NCBI RefSeq assembly: GCF_003260975.1
Contig: NZ_CP030041.1
Span: forward strand, 124,001 to 188,000
DNA: 64,000 nucleotides
Reading direction: 5' to 3'
Source of the DNA: Echinicola strongylocentroti
Lineage (GTDB): Bacteria > Bacteroidota > Bacteroidia > Cytophagales > Cyclobacteriaceae
The translations under genes were made by a program, and so were the position numbers. Positions 45,421 to 54,147 of this stretch are shown here, piece after piece. The notes under the pieces were generated by a model. That model did not search any database, was not told the DNA's origin, and worked only from the letters and a program-made list of their open reading frames with translations. The stretch's first letter is position 1. The number at the start of each line of letters is the position of its first letter.

Positions 45421-46611
45421 TTAGTGAGTGGTGTTTTTTACATAGACTGTTCCGTTTTTAAGTTCAAAATCAATTGCCCCAGACATTTCCAGCATGCCCA
45501 ATACCTTGGACAGATTGGTATCCATCGATATGGTGCCACTAAAATGCTTTTCGGGAATATCTCCATCAAAAGAGACCTTGATGGCATACCATCGTTCCAA
45601 TTGCCTCAAAATATCCTCAAGCTTGGTACGCTTGAACATAAATAGGCCATCCTTCCAAGCCACCACCTGTCGAGTGTCTATCTTACTTACCGAAAGCTGG
45701 CCATTTGAGAGCGCTTGTTCTCCAGGTGAGATGACCTTGCTCTTATCTTTATGGGAAACCTCGACGCTCCCTTCCAATAAGGTGGTCTTTGTCAAGGGCT
45801 CGTTTTCATAGGTGTTGATGTTAAAATGCGTGCCCAGTACCTTCACTTCAGTATCGTTGGCCTGGACGATAAAAGGTACTTCAGGATCGTGGGCGACTTC
45901 AAAATAACCTTCTCCCTTAAGCGTCACTGTTCGGGATGATCCGGTAAAATTGGACGGAAAAGCCAAGGACGAGGCACTGTTAAGCCAGACCTTGGTCCCG
46001 TCTGCCAACACCACTTGGTATTTGCCTCCCTTTGGCACAAAAATCTTATTTACTTTGCTTTCGGGAGTGGTATAGTCTTTCCTTACATTAAATATCACTT
46101 GATCAAGCCGTTTGTCGACAGTGATGCCATTATCCTCCTTTAACGTCCCTTCTGCAGCTCCTTCAAGAAGGATCTCTTCCCCATCTGGGAGGATCAAAAT
46201 GGCTTTGTCCGTTCCCGGCTCCACATCTACGGTAGCCAGCGTTCCTTGGTCGGTAGGCGGCGCAATGGACAACCATCCACCGTATATCCCCCAGCCCATT
46301 ATCACCACTGCCAACATCGCTGCCGCTGCTGCATAGCGGATCCACCATTTTTTCTCTTGATTTTCTCTCTTGCCGCTGGATGGAAGGTGCTGCTTCAGCT
46401 TGCCAAAGGCCCCTTTGGAATCTATGGAAGAGAAGAAAGCCATCTCTTCTTCCAGTAAATGCTCTTGGCTGATACGCTCATAAAAATCCCTGTTCTCTTG
46501 GCTCTGGGAAAGCCAATCCTCCAAACGGTCGCGCTCGACTTCCTCCAGTGTTCCCTTAAGGCTCTTTAGGATAAGCTGAGTATATATATGAATATAATCT
46601 TGCTCGTTCAT
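45421..46611 (-). CDS. FecR-family anti-sigma factor (locus 2)
   Basis: Residues 1-90 form the cytoplasmic sigma-binding part; a membrane span follows (WWIRYAAAAAMLAVVIMGWGIYGGWL). Then come the FecR domain (VFVPKGGKYQVVLADGTKVWLNSASSLAFPSNF near 195-225) and a C-terminal DUF4974 secretin-like domain (MFKRTKLEDILRQLERWYAIKVSFDGDIPE) that contacts the STN domain. It holds the partner sigma factor until SusC signals. The length of 396 aa is normal. It is 101 bp after the sigma gene. Confidence 0.95.
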   Translation of the reverse strand: MNEQDYIHIYTQLILKSLKGTLEEVERDRLEDWLSQSQENRDFYERISQEHLLEEEMAFFSSIDSKGAFGKLKQHLPSSGKRENQEKKWWIRYAAAAAMLAVVIMGWGIYGGWLSIAPPTDQGTLATVDVEPGTDKAILILPDGEEILLEGAAEGTLKEDNGITVDKRLDQVIFNVRKDYTTPESKVNKIFVPKGGKYQVVLADGTKVWLNSASSLAFPSNFTGSSRTVTLKGEGYFEVAHDPEVPFIVQANDTEVKVLGTHFNINTYENEPLTKTTLLEGSVEVSHKDKSKVISPGEQALSNGQLSVSKIDTRQVVAWKDGLFMFKRTKLEDILRQLERWYAIKVSFDGDIPEKHFSGTISMDTNLSKVLGMLEMSGAIDFELKNGTVYVKNTTH

Positions 46612-46712
46612 TTCAGTGTATTTGTCCTTATTACACAGAAATGGAAGAAACGGGTGAAAGAAAATATGGGTTTTTTATAAAAAAATATTAATTAATATTG
46701 AGGTAACACCGA

Positions 46713-47282
46713 TTAACAATTAATTAACAAAACAAGAACGTATAAGACTTCCGGATTTAGGCGTAACCGCAAGAGTTTAAGTCCCCGTTGCTTTTGGGTT
46801 TTTACGGTATTGATAGATACCCCGAGTTGGTCGGCTATTTCCTGGTTGGACTTCCCTTCCAAAAAACCTAAAGTGGAAATTCTCCTGCATCCTTCAGGAA
46901 GTGCTTCCATCGCAGCATAGAGCTCATTCAACACCTCTGAGTGGATCATCCGCTGGACGATGGACTGGTCTTGGTTCGATATCTCCGCCATTCCATCATC
47001 TATTCCCAAATTGTGTTTTTGATCACGAAGGGCATTGATACTCCTGTTCTTGACAGCTTTAAAAAGGTAGTTTTGGATATACGGTATTTCATGCTCCAGA
47101 AGCTCCTCCTTTTGCGCAAACTGGATAAATACTTCCTGCACGATGTCCTCAGCGAGATCTTTGTCTTGGACAAATTGAAAACAAAAATAGACCAGTTTCT
47201 TATGAAAATTATAAAACACCTCTTCCAGTGTAGGCTTGGGGCCTATTGGAAATATACTGGTCTGGTCATTCATTTTTTTCAT
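46713..47282 (-). CDS. FecI-like ECF sigma-70 factor (locus 2)
   Basis: Region 2 is seen in DLAEDIVQEVFIQFAQKEEL (near 40-60), and region 4 in FLEGKSNQEIADQLGVSINTVKTQKQRGLKLLR near 138-172, the helix-turn-helix that reads the -35 element. The 189-aa length and absence of further domains fit the ECF group, Bacteroidota FecI branch. The start may be the second Met (MNDQT). Released from FecR, it is expected to transcribe the susCD operon. Confidence 0.93.
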   Translation of the reverse strand: MKKMNDQTSIFPIGPKPTLEEVFYNFHKKLVYFCFQFVQDKDLAEDIVQEVFIQFAQKEELLEHEIPYIQNYLFKAVKNRSINALRDQKHNLGIDDGMAEISNQDQSIVQRMIHSEVLNELYAAMEALPEGCRRISTLGFLEGKSNQEIADQLGVSINTVKTQKQRGLKLLRLRLNPEVLYVLVLLINC

Positions 47283-47444
47283 CGAGGTAATTTATCAGAT
47301 AAGCATTAAGCTGTGCATCGGATGAATCAAAATTAAAGAATAACTGTCCGAAGTTATTTTCTTTAGGTGTTATCAATTTATTAAAAACCCTTAACAGGTT
47401 CACTATCTAAGCAAAAAAAGCCTACGAATTAGCGGCTTTTTATC

Positions 47445-47773
47445 CAGGGCAAACGCGTTTAGTGTTTTGAAAGGAAACAATTTTCGTGTAGGCATAGCTA
47501 TCATCCGTGCCGCTGGCACTCCTTCGGGAGCTTGAGGAGACCTTAAGCTCCTGCGGATGAATCCGCAGGTTACTAAATTTATCGTGCCGCTGGCACTTTG
47601 CCCCGATTTGTACATTGGAAACCGCAGTAGCCTAGGGTCAAGTCAACGCTTAAATGACGGGTAAGGCGGTAGTGGATTTTGGACGAGATCAAGGCGCAAA
47701 AACGCCCCTAGCCGTAGCTAAGGAAGTCTTTTTGCAACGTAGAGATAGGCCAAAAGACACACCGGACTACACG
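47445..47773 (+). repeat. dispersed repeat R2, direct copy
   Basis: Matches the reverse complement of 2089-2411 over its whole length, 45 kb away. Both copies contain GTGCCGCTGGCAC twice and the block AAATGACGGGTAAGGCGGTA. Confidence 0.85.
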
Positions 47774-47937
47774 TAGGTTTAGGTTTGGCTTGACACTAGA
47801 TTACCGAATGGCGGGATAGGCTGAAAGAATGATTAGTTGATTTGGATCGTACAAGCCGTCCCAGCTATCTGCTCATGTATAGTGGTTGGCTTGGTTGAGG
47901 TAAACCCTGAATAGGCGTTAGCAACTGAGCATCCTGC

Positions 47938-48044
47938 CTCATCCGCCTTTGGCGGAAGGTTATATAGAAGGTGCAGGTGACCACCTGCACCAAAAATGAT
48001 TACACACAAAAGTGTAAGTTCCGTAGGAACGGCAGATATAAATG
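47938..48044 (-). repeat. dispersed repeat R5, copy 1
   Basis: On the minus strand, CATTTATATCTGCCGTTCCT through CCGCCAAAGGCGGAT matches 60659-60746 with scattered changes. It holds the palindromes TTCCGTAGGAA and GTGCAGGTGGTCACCTGCAC. Confidence 0.65.
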
Positions 48045-48110
48045 CAAATAGGAACATTTTTTTTAAATGCCTTTCCCCTGGCTTTTTATCTTTTATGGCA
48101 TGACCGAAAA

Positions 48111-48665
48111 CTAGGATTGCTCACTAAATGTCCCATGTTTAAGATCAACCGTAAACCGCTGTCCATCAACAGTATTAATAACTAAAAAGGCCTCACCTGC
48201 TGCATCCACCTCATAAGCATATGGACTCCCGGTTTCTGTCAACCAAAAATAATGCAACTCACCTTTCTTAAGCTTTCTCCGCGGTATGTCCAAGGATCTG
48301 CCATTAATGGGAGAATGTACTTTCTGACCATTTTTATAGATTTGGATCAGTGGGTTTTCCTTATTATACCAATCTTCGACATAAGTAAAATACTGGCCGT
48401 CATTGGACAATAGACCAGATGACTTTCCTGAATAATTGTAGTCTGCTTGCCAAAGCAGTTTTTCAACTCCATCAACCACTTCAAATACGTTGACTTTCCA
48501 ATCCGACCGATAATCACCCTCCCCTTTTTTAGCGTCTACCGCCTGAATCTTTGCGATGTACTGGCCATTCTCTGATGAAACCTCAAAGGCACACCAGCAC
48601 ACCTCTTTGGCAGATAATTGGTGAAAAGAAAATAGCACCAATAAAGCAATTAGTAGATTTTTCAT
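48111..48665 (-). CDS. secreted hypothetical protein, 184 aa
   Basis: MKNLLIALLVLFSFHQLSAK is a signal peptide. The mature part has strand-rich segments (WKVNVFEVVDGVEKLLWQADYNYSGKSSGLLSNDGQYFTYVEDWY) that resemble single blades of a beta-propeller or a WG-type domain; SNDGQYFTYVED reads like the YVTN/Tolb-type blade motif. No family can be assigned. It stands alone within repeat-rich DNA between loci 2 and 3 with no obvious partner. The frame is uninterrupted and its signal peptide convincing, so it is a real gene. Confidence 0.7.
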   Translation of the reverse strand: MKNLLIALLVLFSFHQLSAKEVCWCAFEVSSENGQYIAKIQAVDAKKGEGDYRSDWKVNVFEVVDGVEKLLWQADYNYSGKSSGLLSNDGQYFTYVEDWYNKENPLIQIYKNGQKVHSPINGRSLDIPRRKLKKGELHYFWLTETGSPYAYEVDAAGEAFLVINTVDGQRFTVDLKHGTFSEQS

Positions 48666-48705
48666 AAAAATGAATCGTTAAGTAAATAAAAGACTTTCAC
48701 ATCTA

Positions 48706-48850
48706 TATATCCGCAATGACACCCGTAATCGCAGCAATAGTAAAATAGGTTATCACAGAAAGCACCAAAATCTCAGAAAAGCCTTATTTCATTCTGGGTA
48801 TTCTGTGCGTTCGGTGAGCAATAAACTGTACTGCTAAAAAGTGTATAGTC
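48706..48850 (+). repeat. dispersed repeat R3, copy 2
   Basis: TATCCGCAATGACACCCGTA to TCTGTGCGTTCGGTGAG, followed by a 3' tail ending near AAAGTGTATAGTC. It matches 26741-26890 in the same orientation and lies just upstream of the hypothetical secreted protein's start. Confidence 0.8.
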
Positions 48851-48946
48851 ATGCTTCCTTAAACCTAACTAACCGCCTATAAATAAACAATTTAACTGGA
48901 TAAAGTTTATGTTATGTAGGAGGAATACCAAGAAGCGAGAAAATAA

Positions 48947-48994
48947 AGCAACCCGTCCAACAGCCTGTACTTCCAAGGCGCTGAACGGGTTGCT
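48947..48994. repeat. inverted repeat with 10-bp arms
   Basis: AGCAACCCGT (48947-48956) and ACGGGTTGCT (48985-48994) are perfect arms 28 bp apart. It stands alone next to R1 and may be a terminator remnant. Confidence 0.5.
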
Positions 48995-49013
48995 ACTATT
49001 TATGATCTACTTA

Positions 49014-49206
49014 TTAAACCCGGAATATGCATTAGCCTATCTACGCCACGGCGCACAGGTATTGCGACCTGAAACTGCTTCAAAATCAGCCGTTTCACTT
49101 TAGTTTTCGGCATAACCGTAGCGGTGCTACGCTAATGCCTCCAAACTAACTGATTTTCTTGCAATTTCAGCTCTCACTACGATTCCTAACGCATAATCCG
49201 GGTTAA
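49014..49206 (+). repeat. full-length copy of the TIR element R1
   Basis: About 193 bp. The left end is TTAAACCCGGAATATGCATT, then AGCCTATC; the right end is GATTCCTAACGCATAATCCG, then GGTTAA. The ends are imperfect inverted repeats of one another over some 25 bp. The interior has CACGGCGCACAGGTATTGCG and GCCGTTTCACTTTAGTTTTC, shared with 7868-8010. It contains no ORF able to code for a transposase and lies directly downstream of locus-3 susD. Confidence 0.75.
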
Positions 49207-49222
49207 AACCAGATTGGATTTA

Positions 49223-50818
49223 TCAATACCCGGGATTCTGACGTAAGCCTGGGTTTACTTTTAAGCTACTTTCAGGAAATGGCCATTGGTACTGATGGTT
49301 GGAAAACGTCCTGTCTTCAATCTTGAGACTGGTCACCTGTCCATTTTCTTTTCGTGTATGGCCTAATGCTGACTCGTTCAGCACCTCTTCGGCTATTCTC
49401 CACCGCAGAATGTCTGCGTAGCGCAAGCCTTCTCCTGCAAACTCAACCCTTCTTTCATTCCGTACCAAGTCGATCCATTCCTCTTGGCCATAGCTGCTAA
49501 AGGTAGGAAGGGTCACATTGGCCACACTCATGTCCAGTCCAGCTCGCTCCCTGACTTGATTGATGCATTCTTTGGTCAATGCATCCACTTCCCCCATCAT
49601 GATCTTGGCTTCCGCATAGGTCAACAGTACTTCCGCATACCTCAATAAACCGTATTCCATGTTGCCATTTCTGAATGCATCATTTTCAGAAACAAACTTC
49701 TTAAACCAATAGCCCGATTTACTAGCCCTTTGGTTTTCGTAAAACATCGGATTATTGGAGTTGTAGATATCGATGGTTTCCCCGTAGAATTCATCCCCAT
49801 GCCCCATGATAGAAGCTTGATAGCGTGGGTCCCTGTTCAGGTCTGGGTCTAGCTCATACTCTTCCTTGGTGTGAAGTGGGCAGTTCTCGATAGTCCTTCC
49901 TTGCTTGGTCCAGTAGCTGTCCACCAGGGATTTCAACGGCACGCAATAGGACTGGCCATTGCCTGTACGGAAGTGCGGCCCCAAATCCCTGAAGGAATAA
50001 GAAGTGCTTCCGCTGTGGCTCTCTTCGTCCAAGTGCACAATAAATTCATCGTTGTTGGAGGCCGCTTCATACTGGAAAAGATCCCCGTAATTTGGGTGCA
50101 AGCTATAGTTTCCACTGTCCATAATTTCCTTGGCCATTCGGGCGGCCAGCTCATACCGTCCGTGGTACAGGGCATAACGCATGATCACGGCTTTCAGGGA
50201 CAATTGGTTAAACATATATTTGTTGGAGGTGTATTCATCCATGGGGAGCTGATTGGCTATTTCCTCTGCCATAGGAAAGATGGTTTCCAAAATTTCCTCC
50301 TTGGGCATCGCTGGCTGCCTGGCATCATCGAGGTCAGCCGGCTCCAGCGTAAAGGGCACATCTCCCCAGTAGAACGTGAGTCTAAAGTAATGCCACATCC
50401 TCAGACCTTTCAGGATATTTTCATATCGGGTCCTGATGCTTTCATCTTCTACATAGGGTTCGCTGATATTATCGATATACGTGTTGAGCCGGCCCACATG
50501 CTTCATATAGGTCGCATAATAATACTCCATCCCAACGTTACTGGCATTCAGGGTTCCATTGGCGATGGCTTGGTGGTGGTCGCTAAAATCCCTGGCGTAT
50601 GCATTGTCAGATCGACCATCCAGCATATACAGTAAGCTCCTTCTATTGCTGTGATGGGTAAAGACGTCATAAAAACTACTATAGGTAACCCTTCTGAGGT
50701 CGTCTTCATCATTGAAGAATTCCGTAAATGAGGTAGCCGTTGGATCGGTCTTGTCCAGAAAGGTTTCACACCCCGAAAGGATAAAAACGGAAACGATTAT
50801 ACAAATTACTTTTTTCAT
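49223..50818 (-). CDS. SusD/RagB-family lipoprotein (locus 3)
   Basis: Lipobox LSGC (Cys17), then ETFLDKTDPTATSFTEFFNDEDDLRRVTYSSFYDVF; the C-terminus ends FPESSLKVNPGLRQNPGY, the typical SusD tail. Helical TPR-like segments (ILKGLRMWHYFRLTFYWGDVPFTLEP) support the SusC interface. At 531 aa it is of usual size. It follows susC by 13 bp and closes the operon on R1. With a pectate lyase nearby, pectin-derived oligosaccharides are the likely ligand (inferred). Confidence 0.95.
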   Translation of the reverse strand: MKKVICIIVSVFILSGCETFLDKTDPTATSFTEFFNDEDDLRRVTYSSFYDVFTHHSNRRSLLYMLDGRSDNAYARDFSDHHQAIANGTLNASNVGMEYYYATYMKHVGRLNTYIDNISEPYVEDESIRTRYENILKGLRMWHYFRLTFYWGDVPFTLEPADLDDARQPAMPKEEILETIFPMAEEIANQLPMDEYTSNKYMFNQLSLKAVIMRYALYHGRYELAARMAKEIMDSGNYSLHPNYGDLFQYEAASNNDEFIVHLDEESHSGSTSYSFRDLGPHFRTGNGQSYCVPLKSLVDSYWTKQGRTIENCPLHTKEEYELDPDLNRDPRYQASIMGHGDEFYGETIDIYNSNNPMFYENQRASKSGYWFKKFVSENDAFRNGNMEYGLLRYAEVLLTYAEAKIMMGEVDALTKECINQVRERAGLDMSVANVTLPTFSSYGQEEWIDLVRNERRVEFAGEGLRYADILRWRIAEEVLNESALGHTRKENGQVTSLKIEDRTFSNHQYQWPFPESSLKVNPGLRQNPGY

Positions 50819-50831
50819 GGTCTTTTCTTGA

Positions 50832-53800
50832 TTAGAGAATTGTGAATTTTACACCCAAACTGTAACTGGCCATTCTTGGGTAATTGCCAGTGCCCCCGTT
50901 TCTTTCTGGCTCCAGCCCTTCCCAGTTGGTAAAGGTGAAGGCATCTTGGGCATTGATATACACCCGCATGTTCTTAACTCCCTTGGTGATCCGAGGGAAA
51001 GTATATCCTAGCTGCAAGGTCTTGATCCTGAAAAAGGAAGCATCACCAAGCCAGACATCGCTGAGCTCGGAATTAGGAGTGGTTCCGGTCCACACCCGTG
51101 GAAAACGGCTGTTGGGATTGTCCGGTGTCCATCTATTGTCCATATAGTATTGTCGGGGAGCACCGAGGTCATTGTTTTCTCCATCCATAAAGATTGGAAA
51201 TCCTTCTTGTCCTCCAAGCCTACCGGTCCTTCTCCCTACACCATGTCCGAGGAAGCTAAAATCCCAGCGCTTGTACCGCAGGTCCAGGGTGATCGAATAG
51301 TTCATATGGGGAAAGGGATCACCGAGATCTACACGGTCCTTATCATTGATGACACCATCACCATTTTGATCCACGTATCGAATATCGCCTGGGCGGGTGT
51401 TAGGAAGCTTAGCAGAAGTTTCTTCTACCTCTTGCTCGTTTTGGAAATACCCATCGCTTTCGAAGCCATAGTAATTGTCCAAGGCAATTCCGCGATACCA
51501 GATTTTTTCGTTATTGTCCTTAAAGATCAAGGTATCCGATTCATTGTACCCTGCCTTGAGCACTTTATTGTTGTTTTCAAACAGCATCCCGCCCACGGTA
51601 TAGGACAGTTCACCGATATTGTCACTCCAAGATCCCGATAGTTCCCAGCCTTTGTTTTCTACCTCTCCAACATTGACGGCTGATTCCAAACTGTGTGATC
51701 CCGTCAAAGGTGGTACAGGAAACTCAGAATAGATCAGGTCAAAGGAATGTTTCTTATACACTTCGGCTGTAAAGCGAAAACGGTTGTCAAACATCGCCAA
51801 GTCCACGCCGATATTGCCCTGTCGTTGCTTCTCCCAGCTAAAGCTCGGATTGGGAACCCTCATCGTCCAGCCCCAGTTGTTTACCACTTCCTGCCACAGG
51901 TAGGGATCCACATTTTCATTTCCGATCAACCCATAGGAAAGTCGGATTTTCAGGTTACTGATCAGCCCATTCTGAGTGACCCCGGACAGAAACTTTTCGT
52001 TGTGGGCATTCCATGCCAAAGCCCCAGAAGGGAAAAATCCCCACTGATGGTCTGGCGCAAACTTACTGCTTCCATCACCACGGGCGGTCACCTCCAAGAG
52101 GTAGCGGTCATCAAAGGAATAATTGAGTTTTGTATAAAATGAAGCCTTGGCTATTTCCCTGTAATCGGTGTAATTATAGTTCATGATTTCGGTACCTGCC
52201 ACGAGGTAGAGTTTATCCTGTTCTTTCCTCAGGTCGCGCTCATAATTGATATTAGCCCTTGCGGTGAGTTGGCTGACGCTGACGCCCTGATCCGAATCCA
52301 CGGCATTTGCCCAAGTAGTCACAGGGATACCGTCTCCATCAAAAAACTTAAAAGTCTCCCGCTTGTATTTATTGGCGGATTTATTGATCATATAGGAAAT
52401 GTTACCATTGATGTGCAAGTTGTCATTAATGTGGTAACGCGGCCGCAAGTTGATGGTACTTCTGTCGTATAAGTTGTTTCGCTCACCTCCATGGTTAATG
52501 GATGCTACAGGGTTCATCTCATTGTGAAGGATATAGTGGTCGGGAAGATCCGAATCATAGAACACAGGCTGCGTAGGGTTCATCCTCCAGGCTATTTTAT
52601 ACAGCCCATGACCATCAGAATTGGCTTGTAGCCTGTTTACCTGTAACCTTCTTGCATAAAAATCCGCAAGAAGGACAAACTTGTCATCAATATGGATATC
52701 GGTATTGAATCGGGCACTGAACTTTTCGGACCCCTCATAGGTGTTCAGTCCATTTTCTTTCAGATAGCCGAGCATCAGGTTAAAGGTCCCGACCCCTCCA
52801 CCACCGGAAATATTGGTGGACATGTTATAGGAATAGGCCCTTCTTTCCATTACCTCATCGAGCCAGTCAGTGTCCGTGGAGTTGCCATTGGCGGCATTGG
52901 TAATATCTTCGTCGGTAAACTGTGGCGTCTGGCCTTGGTATTCCCTTGCTTCGTTGTTCAGGCGCATATAATCAGCTGAATTCACGAAAGTAGGCAAATC
53001 GATAGGGTCATTGATAGCTGCCCAAGAATGAAGGTCTACCTTAAACTTCCCCGTTGTACCTCTGTTGGTCGTGATGATGATGACACCATTGGCACCTCTG
53101 GATCCGTACATGGCAGCAGAGGCAGCATCCTTGAGGACACTAATGCTCTTTACTTCATTGGGATCAATATCAGTAAGAGACTGCTCCATGCCATCCACGA
53201 TTACCAACGGGTCGGCGTTTTGCAGCGTGCTGATACCTCGGATGTTGATGGTTCCGGGCACACTTCCGGGGAGGTTGCTTCCTTGGAGCATCGTCACGCC
53301 TGGCAGCGTACCGCTAAAAGCCTCTTGCAGCTTAAAAATAGGACGCATCTTTGCTCTTTTCATGTCCAATTCTGCTATAGACGAAGCCACATGCTGCTTC
53401 TCTATGGTATTGTAGCCCATGACCACGACCTCATCCAAGGCGGTGCTTTCTTCCTGAAGGGTCACATTGACCTCGCTCCGTCCATCAATAGGGATTTCCA
53501 GGTTTTTATAACCAAGCATATTGAAGATCAATGTCCCCGCTTCTTCTGCACTGATGCGGTAGTAGCCATCTATATCAGTCACGGTTCCCACATTGGATCC
53601 CTTGATCAGGATGGTCGCCCCCGGCAATGGCTCCCCGTTTTCACTGGTGACTCTTCCGGTGATCTCTCTTTTGGCATACTTCTCTGCCACCTTCTTCACG
53701 GAAATATTATCTCCGTCTTTCCTGAAATTAAGCCCCCTGCGCTCTAGCATCTCCATTAGTTCGCTTAAGCTAATATTGTCCCGGTGAAGGCTGAACCGGT

Positions 53801-54038
53801 CCTTGCTCTCGGCAATTTGTTTGTCATAGAGAAATACTAAATCAGTCTTGGTCTCTACTTGATGAAAAACATCCGTAAATGCCGCCTCATTGGCATATAG
53901 GGAAAAGGTGATCTGCTCCGGTTCCTGGCCATTGGATGAATTGGCCAGAAGCACCTGCATCACAAATAACTGAACCATAAAGGCATAAAATAGTCGCTTC
54001 GATATCAAAATCGATTGTTTTAAGATGATGGAATACAT
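50832..54038 (-). CDS. SusC TonB-linked transporter with STN signalling domain (locus 3)
   Basis: The frame extends to 54095, but that would start inside a strong hairpin (54079-54107); the ATG at 54038 gives a sensible signal peptide (MYSIILKQSILISKRLFYAF ... LLANSSNG), so 1068 aa is preferred. After it come the STN domain (ITFSLYANEAAFTDVFHQVETKTDLVFLYDKQI), a carboxypeptidase-like domain (ITGRVTSENGEPLPGATILIKG), the plug (NEVKSISVLKDAASAAMYGSRGANGVIIITT) and the barrel ending MASYSLGVKFTIL. It should import oligosaccharide and signal to the FecR encoded upstream. Confidence 0.95.
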   Translation of the reverse strand: MYSIILKQSILISKRLFYAFMVQLFVMQVLLANSSNGQEPEQITFSLYANEAAFTDVFHQVETKTDLVFLYDKQIAESKDRFSLHRDNISLSELMEMLERRGLNFRKDGDNISVKKVAEKYAKREITGRVTSENGEPLPGATILIKGSNVGTVTDIDGYYRISAEEAGTLIFNMLGYKNLEIPIDGRSEVNVTLQEESTALDEVVVMGYNTIEKQHVASSIAELDMKRAKMRPIFKLQEAFSGTLPGVTMLQGSNLPGSVPGTINIRGISTLQNADPLVIVDGMEQSLTDIDPNEVKSISVLKDAASAAMYGSRGANGVIIITTNRGTTGKFKVDLHSWAAINDPIDLPTFVNSADYMRLNNEAREYQGQTPQFTDEDITNAANGNSTDTDWLDEVMERRAYSYNMSTNISGGGGVGTFNLMLGYLKENGLNTYEGSEKFSARFNTDIHIDDKFVLLADFYARRLQVNRLQANSDGHGLYKIAWRMNPTQPVFYDSDLPDHYILHNEMNPVASINHGGERNNLYDRSTINLRPRYHINDNLHINGNISYMINKSANKYKRETFKFFDGDGIPVTTWANAVDSDQGVSVSQLTARANINYERDLRKEQDKLYLVAGTEIMNYNYTDYREIAKASFYTKLNYSFDDRYLLEVTARGDGSSKFAPDHQWGFFPSGALAWNAHNEKFLSGVTQNGLISNLKIRLSYGLIGNENVDPYLWQEVVNNWGWTMRVPNPSFSWEKQRQGNIGVDLAMFDNRFRFTAEVYKKHSFDLIYSEFPVPPLTGSHSLESAVNVGEVENKGWELSGSWSDNIGELSYTVGGMLFENNNKVLKAGYNESDTLIFKDNNEKIWYRGIALDNYYGFESDGYFQNEQEVEETSAKLPNTRPGDIRYVDQNGDGVINDKDRVDLGDPFPHMNYSITLDLRYKRWDFSFLGHGVGRRTGRLGGQEGFPIFMDGENNDLGAPRQYYMDNRWTPDNPNSRFPRVWTGTTPNSELSDVWLGDASFFRIKTLQLGYTFPRITKGVKNMRVYINAQDAFTFTNWEGLEPERNGGTGNYPRMASYSLGVKFTIL

Positions 54039-54078
54039 AAATTTGTAAATGTTAACTGATGTTAATGAAATCGATATG

Positions 54079-54114
54079 GCCCGTACCTGCTGCAATCAGG
54101 TAGGGGCTTTTTTT
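54079..54114 (-). promoter_or_regulatory. hairpin between fecR and susC (locus 3)
   Basis: GCCCGTACCTG (54079-54089) pairs with CAGGTAGGGGC (54097-54107, one mismatch) and is flanked by T7 on the plus strand. Its position and orientation match the hairpin at 45388-45420 of locus 2. Confidence 0.55.
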
Positions 54115-54147
54115 GTGTGAGGTTTGACAACGTGTTACATAGGCATA

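Larger units (their letters stand above)
47283..48110. other. gene-free stretch with terminator-like stem and repeats R2 and R5
   Basis: 47416-47441 (AAAAAGCC ... GGCTTTTT) is a weak bidirectional terminator. 47445-47773 is repeat R2 (plus strand), and 47938-48044 is repeat R5, also seen at 60659-60746. 47774-47937 shows nothing recognisable. No gene is supported. Confidence 0.6.

Noticed and set aside
47403..47615. 70-aa minus-strand ORF
   Set aside because: It lies within repeat R2 and is broken in the other copy.
49871..50635. 254-aa plus-strand ORF
   Set aside because: Antisense to the locus-3 SusD gene, with no recognisable domain.
53028..53747. 239-aa plus-strand ORF
   Set aside because: Antisense to the conserved plug and STN region of SusC.
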